From Porphyra umbilicalis (lineage: Eukaryota > Rhodophyta > Bangiophyceae > Bangiales > Bangiaceae), in contig KV918849.1 of the NCBI GenBank assembly GCA_002049455.2, positions 186,001-250,000 on the forward strand: a DNA stretch of 64,000 bases, given 5' to 3'. Below, in pieces: positions 1 to 12,300 of the stretch. The translations under genes were made by a program, and so were the position numbers. The notes below the pieces were generated by a model. It saw only the letters and a list, made by a program, of their open reading frames with translations, searched no databases and was not told the origin of the DNA. Within the stretch, counting starts at the first letter, position 1, and each line of letters begins with the position of its first letter.

Positions 1-1
1 G

Positions 2-499
2 GTACGGGTCGACCACACTACGGCTTCCCCGTTCTTCGCTTGCGAGGCGACACAACATCCAAGGACGCCCACGGTGCCGTCTCTCCTCTCCCCGCGGCCA
101 AGTACCACGAAGGCGCACGCCGCGTGCGCGCCGAGGACGACTTTCGCACGCCCGAGCACAAGTGCTGATGTGACTTGCGACGTCGGTCCGTCGCACACAT
201 CCGTCACTCCATTGTCGCCGACGGAGCCATGGGGAGGGGGTGGCGGCGGTCCCGCCACGTGCGCCGCACCGCGACCCTCGTCCCTGTTACCATTTAATGT
301 GCGGGCTCCACCCTCGCCGCCAGCACCCTCCCTTGCCCCGCGGGTGCCCAACAACTTGTACGCCGTCCGCGTTTTGACGAAGACCCAGCGAATCAAGCGG
401 TCATTCCCAGCCAAGCGCAAGTGCGACTTCTGTGGCGAGACGTTCTACACGAAGAAGGAGCGCGCGCAGCACCATAGCCGCAAGCACTCCTCTGACTAA
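2..499 (+). CDS. C-terminal part of a C2H2 zinc-finger protein (5' end outside window)
   Basis: The frame is open from the left edge to the TAA at 497-499, so this is probably the last exon of a gene that starts outside the window. Most of the ~165 residues are low-complexity Pro/Ser/Ala/Thr. The last ~40 are basic and end in one classical C2H2 finger: CDFC, 12 residues including Phe, then HH and a final His in the spacing C-x2-C-x12-H-x4-H (or H-x3-H). Single C2H2 fingers bind DNA, RNA or protein, and nothing here tells which. No upstream ATG in this frame is convincing. The zinc finger is clear; the gene extent is not. Confidence 0.5.
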   Translation, partial: VRVDHTTASPFFACEATQHPRTPTVPSLLSPRPSTTKAHAACAPRTTFARPSTSADVTCDVGPSHTSVTPLSPTEPWGGGGGGPATCAAPRPSSLLPFNVRAPPSPPAPSLAPRVPNNLYAVRVLTKTQRIKRSFPAKRKCDFCGETFYTKKERAQHHSRKHSSD

Positions 500-956
500 G
501 GACTGCCGCGGCCGACCGCCTCGCGCGCGCAGTTGTTTTGTGCTGGTGTGGGCCTTAGTGTGAGGCAAACGAGGCGCATCGGCCTTCACGCTGGGTGCGG
601 TGCAGGCCCCGGCGGCGGCAGCAGTGACGACTTGTCTTCCCCCGAACCGACCCCGCTTGTGGAATGCCACAACGTATTGCGGGCCGCCGCCGCGTCGCTG
701 TCACAGATGGACCCACGGCCATGAGGCCGGCCGTCGGGCCTAGAGGGGTTAAGGGGGAGCGTCACCGCAGGCGCTGCCATTGCTGTTACTTGAGAACCCG
801 GTGGGCTCCTCCCTCCCCGTTCGCTGCCCACCGTATTGCTACAGCTGGAGGTGCGTAACACATGCTGCTGCTCGGGTTTCTTGCGGGCTCGTTGTTTTTT
901 GTTGGCGTCGTCGATAAAAGAAACATCCCCCCATCTTTGAACACGTGCAATCGAGC
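500..956. other. intergenic, nothing recognised
   Basis: This lies between the C2H2 stop and the 3' end of the minus-strand MT-A70 gene. Several short frames are open but none resembles a known domain, and no repeat or RNA gene is seen. Confidence 0.4.
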
Positions 957-1799
957 TCACTTCTCACACGGCAGATGTTCCCCAATCGATACCCACCCCT
1001 CCCGCAACCCTTGCGCTGAAGCGAACAACTCGAGGCAGTGACCAGAGCCAGCAGCAGCCTCGGCCATCTTGTACAGCTCATCGGGCTTCTTGTTGTGCCC
1101 AGAGGTGTCCGTACCTGTGAGCACGTCGCCGAAACAGCGCAAAGCGTCCGCGCGGGGACCCTTGCGGGCCACCAGACACGTCTGCTTGGCTCGCTGGTTC
1201 TTTCGGGACTTTTCTTTGCCCCCGTGCAAGACAAGCATCTCGGGCTTGACCCACGTGAGGTTGCCCACGACCTTATAGCCCCACTGCTCTCAAGGGCCTC
1301 GATGGCAAGGGAGACCTTGTTCATGGGCACCCAGAGGAACAGGTAGCCGTGCTGCTGCAGCGTGGTGATGGGCAGTTCCAGGAAGTCTTCGTCAGAGAAC
1401 GGGTCGTGCGATCCTCCCGTCGGCCGGCCTTGTGGGTGTCGTCCTCCACGGGTAGTTGCAGATGACCGCCTGAAAATTGCCCACGGCCGCCATGAGCTTG
1501 TCCACGTCAAACGTACGGATGTCGGCGCGGATAGGAAGGCTTCCCGGAGGAAGGCTAGCGGAGGAGAAGAAGGGCGCATGACCCAGCGTTGCCGAGCTGC
1601 CGCTCCCGTCGTTCTCGTCCAGCTGCATGCATAGCACCTGTTGGGTGACAGAAGTCGGCGGCACCACCCGGCGCTTCGACGCACGCGCAGCCGATGAACC
1701 GTTCCCATAGGGGTAGCCTGCATCAAAGCAAGCGGAGTGAGCCGTGCGGCGTGTGCCGACGCGCGCAGAGCGCCCGCGATGCTTCTCGAGAGACTCCAT
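957..1799 (-). pseudogene. MT-A70 family (METTL3/IME4-like) adenine-N6 methyltransferase, two frameshifts
   Basis: MT-A70 enzymes transfer a methyl group from SAM to adenine N6 in RNA or DNA. Read on the minus strand from the ATG at 1799, the domain is recognisable in three pieces. The first holds the catalytic-loop region ending in NYPW (1446-1457) where the family has (D/N)PPW. After a one-base shift near 1430 comes a block with PFSDEDFLELPI and FLWVP. After a second shift near 1275 comes WGYKVVGNLTWVKPE, then KKPDELYKMAE, LELFAS and GWVSIGEHL, ending at 957. Both shifts together restore the first frame, and neither sits in a long homopolymer. The length (~280 aa) suits a single domain. The Pro-to-Tyr change in the motif may impair catalysis. 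It is a decayed gene, or a live one with sequence errors; short introns are less likely. Confidence 0.7.
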
Positions 1800-4491
1800 G
1801 ATGATGTCAGTTGTAGACGTGCAACAAGCCGCTCAGGCCGTGGTCAGCCAAGTAGGTCAGACCACGACGCCGAGATGACGTCGCGCGGGGGAGTGAGCGG
1901 CTGCTAGAAGAGGCACAACCACGGTCTTGGTAGACTTTTTGCGCCCGCAATGCACCTGGCTCATCGACTGAGGGACCGAGTCGGAGAAGCCTGCTGACAA
2001 AGCCAAGCGGGTTTTGCTGCGGCTGGCTCCGATCACTCTAGACCTCGAGCAAGCCAACCTAGACCGCCATTGCCGTACCACCGCGTGGACGGCCGTCCGC
2101 GCGGGGATGCCCATGTCCACGCAGCTGCGTGTGGCTGCAGCCACGACCGCTACAGCGACATAACAGCTGTGGAGGCGGCCACAACCGCGTGGCAACCGTC
2201 GTAGGGACCCAGCGAAAATGCCGCATCATGCCGTCAAGAAGGCTGTCCAGATGAGTGCCAAAAAAATCACAGCGCGAGGTGCCCAGATCATTTGGATTCG
2301 TGAACTTCATGACGAGAGCTACAGCAATTGTCGCAGTACGCAGATACTTCTTTTGGCTCCGCCTTCAGAGGCTTTCTGAGGCGCCATGGCGCTCATAATC
2401 ACGTACCATTGGCCGTCTCTCATCACCTGATGGCGAATGGAAGGATTCGTTGTACTGTCGGATTTGTACTTACCTTTGCCGTATCCGTGCTCGAATTCCA
2501 GTGCAGCTGGTCAGCTATGTGAGTCTCCCGGGTGCTTGGCAGATGACGGCTGCGGTGATTGGGAAACAGAGCTACAGTTTCCGCCCTCGAGGGCAGTCAC
2601 AGATCCTCGCACGGCTGCGCCGACCGCCAACCGATGGTCGGGTTCCCCTCCCCCCCCCCCCCCTCGCATGCATCCACACTTTTCACCTGTCGTGGCTCTC
2701 CGCATGGCGGCGGCGCCTCCGTGGTTGCTGCGCTCGCCGCAGCGGGCTTTCGACCGGTCTTACCAGCGACTTTCATGGACTGCGCTGCGATGTAATCTGC
2801 ACAGGCGACGCCGTCGGTGGGCGACCACGACGTCTGCGTCTGCGTCGGTTGCGACGCGCTGCTGACGGTGTCGGCGTGAGCAGCTGGCCCGGACCTCGCA
2901 CGAACGTCCATGAAAGTGGCATGTAAGATTCGTTCCGTCGATGTCTCAGCCGTGGTCGCCGGCTTCGTGGGTAGTATCGACTGCTGCACCAGTAGATACT
3001 ACCAGCCGCAGCTGCTATAGCTCAGCGGATCTGATCAACACCGTCTGATGGTCGACGGGGTTAGCCTTTACCGCAGCCTGCCACACCTGTGATACCTGGG
3101 CCGCCCGCGCCCCGCACAGCGCCGTGTGCGAGCGTGTACGAGTGCTGCCCTTTGACCCGTTCTGTTTGGCTTGTAGGTGAAGCAGGCAACGGCGAATTGT
3201 GAGGAGGGCAGCGAGGAAAGTGAGAGAAGCTTCAACGAGGAGCAGCTACGGCCCCGTGAGAAAGTGCAGGAGTAATGAAGCCAGTGGAGGGGCGGGAGCT
3301 GAGGATGGGGGAACAATGGGGACCCAAATGCCATCGCCCAGCGCGTCGGCGAAACGCGTGGGAGGAAGCCCTTTTCAAGCAGAGTCAGGGAGCGCGGAGG
3401 GTGAACCGTGCGCCATCATCAGGCCCGGTGGCGCAGGGATTGTGGCGATGGTGTGCATACTCTGGAGACAACAGCTGTTGTTTCCACGTGCAGGCACGAC
3501 AGTTGAAGCGGTCGTGTCGTCGGACGCACAGCTCAGGAGTGCGGTGCCTCCAATCTCAGCGTGCAGGTGCACGTGACAAGTGGCCCAAAATTCCAGTGAC
3601 GAGATGCATGGTCATGGCCTGGCTCACAAGATTCACCGTCAGCAGACGAGCACTGGCTTATGCGATCCTCTTATATATATATAATACATACAGTATGATA
3701 TATAAGACAAGAGACAGTGGCTTGCAATGTGCATCGTGACCGCCGCACGTGCCCCGCAAGGCTCCAGCCGCATCGAAGAGCCAGCTGCATGGCTGAATGA
3801 CGGGCGGGGCACTGTCATTGACACGTCCTTTCGCCGAAGCCAACCCAATCACTGGACTGTGAGCGCCCGTGTCACGTTCGGACAGCAAAACACACATGGC
3901 CGAGTGTGCCGCGTCAGTTGCAGAGCACTCGCTGGTGGGAACTGGTGGCGCCGCTCGCACACCGACCGCCCCCCTGCACGATCTGCCTACTCCCTCTACA
4001 CGCTTCTTGCACCAGCCCTTCTCGCGGCCGTTGCCTACCGGGACGTGTGCTATCGTCACTGCTATCCCCCCCCCCCATTTGAACCCATTGGCGGGCGCCA
4101 CGGCAAGGGCGGCGTTCCGCCCGATCCCGCCTGAGCATTCACGCGCAGTGCTGCTCGCTGCCCTGTGAAGGCGGGAGGAGGAGATAGCAGAAAAGGAGGG
4201 GACGGCTGTGACGCGTATGATTGACGCCGCTTCGCTCCTCTGCACACTGCAGCTGGTGCTTTTCGTGCATAAGATTGGCGGCTCCTGCGGCGGCCGCCAA
4301 GGCGGCCAGGAACCACGGCAGGCTCGCCAGCGGCGGCCACGCCCTCCGCTGTCGTTCGTGTCGGGTACTTCGACACGCGCTTTTGGGCGTCGGTGGGGAG
4401 CCGACTGGCGCCGCTGGTACCCTGCGCCTTGGTGGTCGTTTTGGCGATCAGCTGCTGCTTCCCACCACTGCTGTCATCGCTCGTCGGTGCC
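1800..4491. other. gene-poor stretch; small minus-strand ATG ORF and AT-rich patch
   Basis: No gene can be supported. A minus-strand ORF with a true ATG (2310 down to 2059, 83 aa, starting MKFTNPNDLGTS) lies upstream of the MT-A70 locus on the same strand. It could be a first exon of that gene, but no clean splice partner was found. A short (TA)n-rich patch sits at about 3672-3705. C homopolymers occur near 2649 and 4067. Otherwise nothing is recognised. Confidence 0.35.
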
Positions 4492-6786
4492 ATGACCGTG
4501 TCCGTCGCGGACGATTCAACCGACTCGGGAAGCGACAGCTCAAGTGTGGACGATGGCCCGACCGTCCTCTCTTTTGGCGTCGCACAACCGGTGGCACACC
4601 AATACAACCGTGGACCTGCAGGCCGGTTCCAGACGAGCAAGCGACGTTGTCGCAAACGTGCTCGCTGCAAATTTGCCGTCATTGAGCTCGAGGAGGAAGA
4701 GCCCATGGCCTGCGAGACGTTTGCCGACGCACCCGAGCCGAAGGCCTGTGTGCGAGCCACCCGCTGCAGTGCACACGGTGGCACCCAGTGCCGGATATGG
4801 CGCATTCGAGGACCAGTGTTAGGCTACAACACGGACGCGGAGCTGCTTTCGTCGATCTCCTTTTGGCGGGCGGCGGCCTGGATTCCGGCCGAGGAGGTGT
4901 ACGTCAGGGCTCTACCACAGTTGACGAAGGTGTGCTACGAGACCCAGTATGAGGCGTACGCGTCGATTCGCGCTGTATCTAAACACTACCGTCCGAGGCC
5001 GCGTTGTGTCAATGATGTCGAAAATGGCGGCGATAGCGATGACTGCGGTGGTGGCGCCCGTGCCTGTGGTGGTGGCGGCAGCGGTGGGGGTGGCGTTGGC
5101 GGCGGCGTTGGCGGTGGCGGCGGCGGTGGCGTTGGCCACGGCGGTGGCGGTGGCGGCAGCGGTGGCGGTGAAGAAGGCGGCAGTGTTGGCGGTGGAAGTG
5201 GTGGTGGCGGTGGCGGCGGCAGTGGCGGTGGCGGTGGCGGCGGCGGTTGCGGCGGTGGTGGTTTTGGTGGCAGCGGCGGCGGTGGCGTTGGCGGCATCGG
5301 TTGCGCTGGTGGTGGCGGTGGCGGTGGAGGTGGCTTTGGCGGTGGCTGTGGCAGCAGCGGTGGGGGTGACGGCAGTAGTGGCGGCGCTGCCGCCGCCGCT
5401 GCTAGCTTTAGGTCTTCCTTCCGGGGATTTAAGCCCGGTCAAGATCTGTCGGACGTGCACATCAAGCTCGTGTTGAAGAGAGCGAAGGCAACCCTGGCGG
5501 CTGCCCGAAACCGATTGCACAAAGGGCACGTCGCCCTCGTCGGTCAGCGCCCGGCCTTGGGTGACCGCGTTCACAAGGCGGCCGTAATGAAGGTGACGCG
5601 GCGTCGCTCCGTCGTTGCTATCCGAGACTGGCGCAAGAAGGGAGGAGATGCGCTGCGGGCTCGATGGGGCCAACTGCTCGATGGCCACGCCGCGGGTCAC
5701 ATCCACCGTATGCGCAAATGGCTTGAGCACGGGACCAGAGGGCCCGGTGGACGGGCGACGCGACTGCGCCTCGCCCGGGGCATATCGCAAATGCACATGC
5801 TGCCAACCAGGGAGCAGCTGCGGACGGAGCGACGCGCCGCGCTGGACGCGGACCACGTCCCTGGGCATTTCCTGTTTACGACCACGCCGCTGGGTCGGTT
5901 GGAGCGGTGGGACTACGTCCACGGTTCCAGCTCAGAGGGGCTACGGCGATACCAAAACAAGTTTAAAGTGGAGCGGCGGCTGAAGAGCCACAACAACAAG
6001 TATTGGGACGCTCGCCATCGCCAGGGCAACGCAAATCATCGGCCGGGCAACGAGGAAGACGAGGAGATTCATGAGGATGGCGGCGTTTACATCAACAACT
6101 CCGACGCAGAGACGGAGGGCTGTTACGCGCCGCTGGAGACGGACCCTGTGCGGATTGATGAGCTCCTTCTGAACGCCGACTCGTTTGTCGAAGACTTGGC
6201 CGGCGGCAACGAAACCAAGGTGGTGGCGGTCGGGTTTGACGCGCGTGAAGCGTTGCAGTCCGCTCTTGACCGTGCCGTGAAGGAGGGGACGACGGCTGCC
6301 GACGTGAACACGGGCGCGCCAATGGTGATGACCTTCGCCGCGGATGGCGGAACCGTGCGGCGGAAGGAGATCACCGCCTTTACTGTATCCCTGTCGCTGC
6401 CTTGCCTGGAGAACGGACGGACGGACCTGACTCCCATCGTCTACTGCTTGTCGGGTGAGAAGAGGGTCGGCCGCGACATTGCGTCGTACATCAACGGTGT
6501 GCTCGTCGATCTGCTGTCACACTCCTTCACGGTCCCGGTGGTGGCTGACTCCGGTGGGGATGATGCTGCGGCGGTCGGCCGCCACCGGCTGGTGTTGCAC
6601 CCGACTCTCCAAGTGTGTGGTACGCTTCTATTTGCTCGTCGTGTTCTTCTTTCTTTACGGGCGCCAGCTCCTCGTCGACCAACGCCAGCGCCACGCCGCC
6701 GTCGGCCGATGCCCCCCCCACCTGAGGTGCCACGCAACCAAGGCCGACCTGAGCCACCTGACCGCCCCCGTACACGAGGACATTGA
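4492..6786 (+). pseudogene. DNA-transposon-like protein, N-terminal block with Gly-rich insert
   Basis: An open frame of ~765 aa from the ATG at 4492; the frame is open further upstream but only from non-ATG codons. Order: acidic/Ser-rich start, a basic RRCRKRARCK patch, a 100-residue conserved-looking block, a ~130-residue Gly-rich tract from GGC/GGT repeats (about 5040-5400), then a basic Trp-containing segment. After an acidic linker comes a block with FAADGGTVRRKEITAF, followed by YCLSGEKRVGRDI. That last block has the look of the DG...F...GEK region in large eukaryotic DNA-transposon proteins; this is a resemblance from memory, not a match. The frame loses sense after ~6630, where the +1 frame gives a more protein-like continuation until 6925. 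Superfamily not assigned. Confidence 0.45.
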
Positions 6787-6921
6787 GTGGATGACCGGCA
6801 GCCCGTGGCCGCCACCGCCGCCGCCGCCGCCTGTCTGGTCAACGTCGTCCAGCCACCCCCCTCCCCGCCCGACCGCCGACTGCGTCACGCCGACGCGCGA
6901 CCGCTGCGCCAACGTCTCTGC

Positions 6922-7077
6922 GTGAGCGTAGCGGATATCTGGGTAGGGACGATGGTGCTCGCCTGCACAGCCAATTCGTGCAGTCGTACTCACCCACTTG
7001 TCCCCGCTTTGTCCCTTTGCTTGTTCTTCTGCTGCTTGTCCCTTTGCTTGTTCTTCTGCTGCAAATCTTCTTTCCAG
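6922..7077 (+). other. candidate spliceosomal intron in the transposon-like gene
   Basis: GTGAGC at 6922 and a long pyrimidine-rich tract ending TTTCCAG at 7077 delimit 156 nt. The tract contains two near-identical copies of a CTTGTTCTTCTGCTG-type unit. Downstream the reading resumes as GDFSMLHYLCGL. The upstream phase does not join cleanly to the frame that looks best before it, so the acceptor is more secure than the donor. Confidence 0.4.
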
Positions 7078-8281
7078 GTGATTTTTCGATGCTCCACTAC
7101 TTGTGTGGGCTAACAGGGGGCAGTGACGATGGTCGGTGCCCTTTCCGTGTCGGATGCCGGCTGGACAAGTTCCTGCGCCCGAGTTTCCATTATGGGGCCG
7201 AGGCCAGCCGGCCACTCGACGTCATCGCTGGTCAGTGGGAGCTCGCGGTCTGGACAATCGCCAATTATAGTACGCTCTTCTCGGACGATGTCTCGTGCAT
7301 CGGAGGTGAAGTTTACGTGGCGTGCCCGACCTGCGGCAGGAGCATCCCTTACTCCTCGGAGGTTGTCGAGGGCAGCGGTGTTGTCTTCTGTCGTGCCGCC
7401 CGCTGCTTGACGGCCGACAAGGCCGTCCGCATGCTCAAGGGCATTTCCGAGACCATGTTCAACGGTGTCGTCAATGCCGCCCGCCAACTGGTGGGCGGTG
7501 TGCGGGGCTATCCTGTCTTGCTGGATCTGATGTCACACTGCAGGCGCCCGTGCTACATTGCACGGGGACCGCCGCCAAGCTGTCCGTTTTGTTCGTGCTG
7601 GCCTGCCTCCCTGAGCGCCTGCGGATAGCCGCGAAGCGTATCATCCTTGCCATCATGGGAAAGGGCAAAATCACGGGCCTCTACCTTCGCGAGTTCCGAG
7701 AGCTCGTTGCCCTTCTTGTCGCCTCGCCGGACCTCCTTGGATGTGAGCTCGACCCGGTCTTCCTGCAACTCCTCCAGCTCGTGCAGCTGCTCAACGCGGC
7801 GTGGCGTGCTGCCCTGACGGACGCCACGGCGGCCGAGCGGAATGGCGCGGCCGCCATCATGGAGCTGGCGGCTTTCTTGCTCGGTCCGCTCTACGAGGAG
7901 ATCAAGCCGCTGGACCCCGAAACCAAGAACGCCAAGGTTCTGAACCTTTATTTGCACGCACCCATTGCACACGTTCGTGCACAGGTGGGCTCGTCCCGTC
8001 TGGACGTGGCCTACGTGTCCGATGACAACATCGAAGGCCACCTCCGCGGGATTGGCAAGTACCTGCACAACCATGCCAACAACGCGTCCCAGGCGGAGCT
8101 GTTCTGCAACATGGCGGCCATGCGTCAAGCCACCCTCGGCTTCAACACGCCCCGCTCGCATCCCTCGGCCATGGTCTACACGAAGTGCATTCGTGTGTGC
8201 GGCTGCTGGAAGACTCTGGGCCGCGATGGTCTCGCCGACTTTCAGGCCATCAAAAACCTGGCTATCGACGACCCTGCCTGA
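7078..8281 (+). pseudogene. DNA-transposon-like protein, central/C-terminal block
   Basis: From 7078 the frame reads FSMLHYLCGLTGGSDDGRCPFR, resembling the 'GD...L..L.G..G....CP.C' stretch of several eukaryotic transposases, then a CPTCGRSIPY cysteine pair. Near 7530-7570 sense moves to another frame (AAKLSVLFVLACLPER onwards), which runs to the TGA at 8281 through NLYLHAPIAHVR and DDNIEGHLRGIGKYLHNH. That His/Asn-rich motif is of the kind found near transposase C-termini. The frame change, with further ones on either side, says the copy is decayed. It belongs with the blocks at 4492 and 8282 by order, strand and composition. Confidence 0.45.
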
Positions 8282-9326
8282 CGCTGCAACAAGATTCCGA
8301 CACGTCAGGCCTTCGCATCACCCTTCCGCTGCACGGTAAAGTCGACAAAAACGGCACCCCGCGCCGGGACAAGGACGGCCGAAAGGTGCCTGGAAAAAAG
8401 GAGGCGGTGCGCCGGGGATTGCGTGCGCGGCAGCACGAGATCCGCTTGTGTATTTGCGGCAAGCTGAGCAAGGAGCTACGTAGCCCCGTCGTCGAGTTTG
8501 CTTCCAGCAAGCGCGTTGCGGAAACCCTCGCGTTGTCACGGGCGGCGATGAAGGCCCGCAGTACGGCTGCGAAAGTCTCCAACGCAACCGCTGCGGCAAC
8601 GGTGGCGGCGATGAAGCGGGCTGATGCCGCGGAGGCGGTCATGCGGGGCGCTGAGGGCCTCGAGGCCTCCGTGAATGCTGCCGCGGCTGTTGGGGCTGCG
8701 GCAGATACGGCCGTAGTGGACGGCACGGGAGTGGCCGCGGCCACGACGGCGGCCATGGAGGCCATGACGTTTGAGACCGACTCGGACGCCGACATGTCGT
8801 CTGCAAGCTCTTTTGCGATACCGACCCCCAGTGGCGGTGCGGGCTCTTGGCGGTCAAGTGACGAGACGGGCTCTTCGGGCACCCGGGCCACCGCTGAGTC
8901 GGCGCCAAGCGAGAGTGACGCCAGCGTCGGCGATTCTTCCTCGTCCCCGTCGGCATGTGAACCACGCCCCAGCAAGACCAAGGAGAAGAGGGAGCTTTGC
9001 TGGCGTCTGTACGCGGGTATCTCCCTCCAGCGGCATTGCTGCCGCTGGTCTTTCCCAAGAGCATTGTCTACTCCACCATTGCCGACATGACGGCACCAGA
9101 GGGCGAGCCCGCCTCATCGTCGGCTACCGTGGACACCGTGCTCCACGAGCAGATTTCCATCTTGCGCCTCTTCTTGCTGCGAGCCAAGACGTTTGAGTTT
9201 GCCTGGTGGGGCATGCGCAACGCCGTCGACATAGAGGACATGACCGACGGCGCCAAGTCCTTGTTGAGTAGGTTGGTCGCCGTGCGTCGGGAACGCCTGT
9301 TGCCGTGCGAGGAGCCTGTCCTGTAG
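8282..9326 (+). pseudogene. DNA-transposon-like protein, C-terminal block in shifted frames
   Basis: Just past the stop at 8281, another frame carries a plausible continuation: LPLHGKVDKNGTPRRDKDGR, then a basic stretch, an Ala-rich helix-prone region and a Ser/Asp-rich tail reaching about 9000. A third frame then gives HEQISILRLFLLRAKTFEF and ends at the TAG at 9324-9326. I read these as the degraded C-terminus of the same transposon protein. No terminal inverted repeats were found for the element. Confidence 0.35.
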
Positions 9327-12300
9327 CGACAGAATATTTTTTTTCCTATCAGCATGCACAGGTCCCAGTAGTCCAGGAAAGTGTCTCGACATCACTATAA
9401 CGCTCTCCCTTACCCCCCTACCACGCACTCACGATCGTCAACACAGGGGCTACACGGGCGTCGACAATGACGTGGTTGACATGGTCTTCCTCGGTCCGTG
9501 ACAGAAGGACATCGGGTAGAAGCCCGCCACCGCCGCCGTCACCGCCGACGTGATGGCGTACGGCGTGCAACCAGCCACCGTCACCAGCCAATCGGCAACC
9601 AACCATGCGCAAGAAAATCCCCCGACCCCGCCACCAGCACCTCCCACTCAACGGGCACGCTCCGATGCCCATCATGGACGGCGTCGCAATGCCCATGAGT
9701 GGCTCTCGGAAGGAGAGCCGGATTGCTGTGACAACGACGGCGGCGGCCAAGGTGGGCAGCGGCGGCGGGGGAGACGGCTGGTCAACACCACCGACGAGCG
9801 TGGCAGCACCGGACAAGGGCGGGGGTAGTGGACGTCGGTGGGCCCCGCGGTGGCAGCAACGGGCGGAAGAAGCTTCCACCGCAACCGTCCCCAACTTCTG
9901 TCGCCTGCCAGCTCCTCCCTCCTCCTTCACGAGCCTCCGTCGCCGTGGGCGGGGTCCCCCTCTCCACGGACAGCGACTTAGGCGTAGCGAGGGCGGCGGA
10001 GTCGACTGCCACCCAAGCGCACGACTAAGTCACTGTCCCCGTCGAGCCACCACTACCAACCCCACTGTCCTCAAGTCCTCCGAGGCACATGCCGAGGTGT
10101 CCTGTGCAGATCACGGTCGCCACAAGAAATGCAGGGGGCGTGCCATGGCACACGTCCACGGCAGTCAGACCGCAGAGAGGATGCGAGGACGGCAGATATT
10201 CAAGAGACAAAGCACAACATCTGCACTGATGCAGCTCAGAAAACGTGCCGCTGCAACAGGTGTTCCGCAGACCGCCAGCAATCTGCCAGCATGTTTTCTG
10301 TAGGCCGAAAACCAACAAAGGCGTGCGGTAGGCCAAAAAAAAGGAGGCCCAAGCAGGACCTTCGTGGCTACACATCCTCTCACCGCCACGGTGCTTTCCA
10401 TAAAAGAAAAGCACGGGTCCTCCAATTTTTTTTAACAAATGCACGGCAAAAAGCTGCGTCACAGAAGTGTGCTGCAGGAAACCCTGCTGCTCGTGCCTCA
10501 TACGGTCACTTTCCCAGATCTGCCGACAGACTGCAACAGACAATTGCAGAGGATTCGCAGATCTGTAAGGTACACGGTCTAAGCCCCACTGCGCAGGCGG
10601 ATCGACGTCGGCGGCGCGGGCACCGGGGCGGGCGGGGGAGGTCGAGGCAGAGCATGTGGACGAGGGGGAGGGAAGGGTGCCGCCGGCGCGGTGCGCACGT
10701 TCGCGATGCTTGCGCCGTCGCGGGGCTTTCTAACGTGCGACGCGTCGACGCGCCGACGAGGCGCAGCAGCGCGTGCGTGCACGCCGCGTTGCGCGTGGTG
10801 CCGGCCGATGGCCCTGCCGCGACCGACTCGGAGCGTCTCCTGCCGTCGGGGCTGCTGACGCGCGTGGCACTGGTGGTCGACCCGGTGGGCACCGCCGCGT
10901 CACTGACGCCGCCGCCGGTCGCTGCAGCCGGTGAGAACGGGCAAGTCGATCGCCGCTTGGTGTGCAGACGGCGCGCCACCGGTGGTGGTGATCAGGTGGA
11001 GAGGCAGCTTGGGCGGGACGGCAGCTCGGACGCAGCCGCCGCGGCGGGCGCAGTGATGGCCAACAAGTTGCCGACGCCGCCGGTGCTGTCGGTGGCCGAC
11101 GTGGCACCGTTTGTAGCGGCCGTTGGCGGCGGCAGTCCGCGGACCGCTGCATCGGCAGTAGACGGGGGCGGTGGGCGGACGCCCCTCGCCGACCGCCGCC
11201 GCCCGTGTTGAGTACACCAAGGAAGGGGGTTAGCCGTACCCCCGACCCGTCACTCTCCCCGCTTGGTCGCGACAACGGTGCGAACGAAGGATGCCTATTT
11301 TTCTCCCTCATGCCTCTCCCGCCCGTTCCCCCCATCACTATATCGGGGCCACGCGATCCTCTCAAGCCTCTCCCACGCACAGCACAGCAGTCCCCACTCG
11401 CCCCATCCCCGAGCGGGCATACAGTCGGCGGGGGGGGGTGGCGAGAGACGTCCCCTGTGCCGGCTCCTCCCCGTCCCCCTATCCCTCCCAACACGACCCA
11501 GAGCCCCGCCTGGCTCCAATTGTCCCCTCCGCCCCCCAGGGCGCCCCCCTGGTGCGGCATAGTCGCGCCACGCCCGCCCCGCGGGCTGCCGCCACGCCGC
11601 CCCGCGGGCTGCCGACAAGCCCGCCCCGCGGGCCGCCGACACACCCACCCCGCGGGTTGCCATCCCGTCAGCCCCGCGGGTTACCGCCATCCCCACCGGC
11701 GTCGGTCGCCCGCCACCCGCCGCCGGTAGCCGTCACTGGGCGACTTTCCGACACCCGTCTCCCCTTCCACCGACCACCGGCGCCCTCCCCCCGCGCCGAG
11801 TGGTCCCACTCCTCCTGTCCCCAGTGCACCGTCGTCAGCGGTGCCACTGTCCCTCAAACCTCCCCGTCATACGCCCGGCACCAGCGGCCACCCCCTTCCG
11901 TCCGGGCGCTGCCGTCCACTCCGCCAGGGGGGTGTCGTGCGCGTTGGAAGCCGAATTCCCCCCTCCCGACTCGCCGGCTCCGAATCAACTCGTATCAATA
12001 TTGGGCCGCCGTCAATCGCAGACCGCCCAAGCTTGATCCCGTTGATCTGGCTGTCGCTGCCACGCTTGTGCGTGCCGACGCGTCGGACAGTTCGGCCGCC
12101 GCAGCGCTGCTCGGCGCCCTTGACAGCGGCGGCAGCGCAGATGGCAGTGGTGACGGCAGCGGCGAACACGCTGCTTGTGAACGACGACCACAATCATGTG
12201 GCTGGGTGTGCTGTGGGCGCCACGCGCGCGGTGCTGCGCAAGTCCATGCTCAATCGTTGCCTGGACGCTGGAAGCGTTTCCCACATCAGCGTGAAAGTAG

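Noticed and set aside
4912-5922. 336-codon minus-strand frame opposite the Gly-rich region
   Set aside because: It is the antisense of GGC/GGT repeats and consists of Ala/Thr repeats without a domain.
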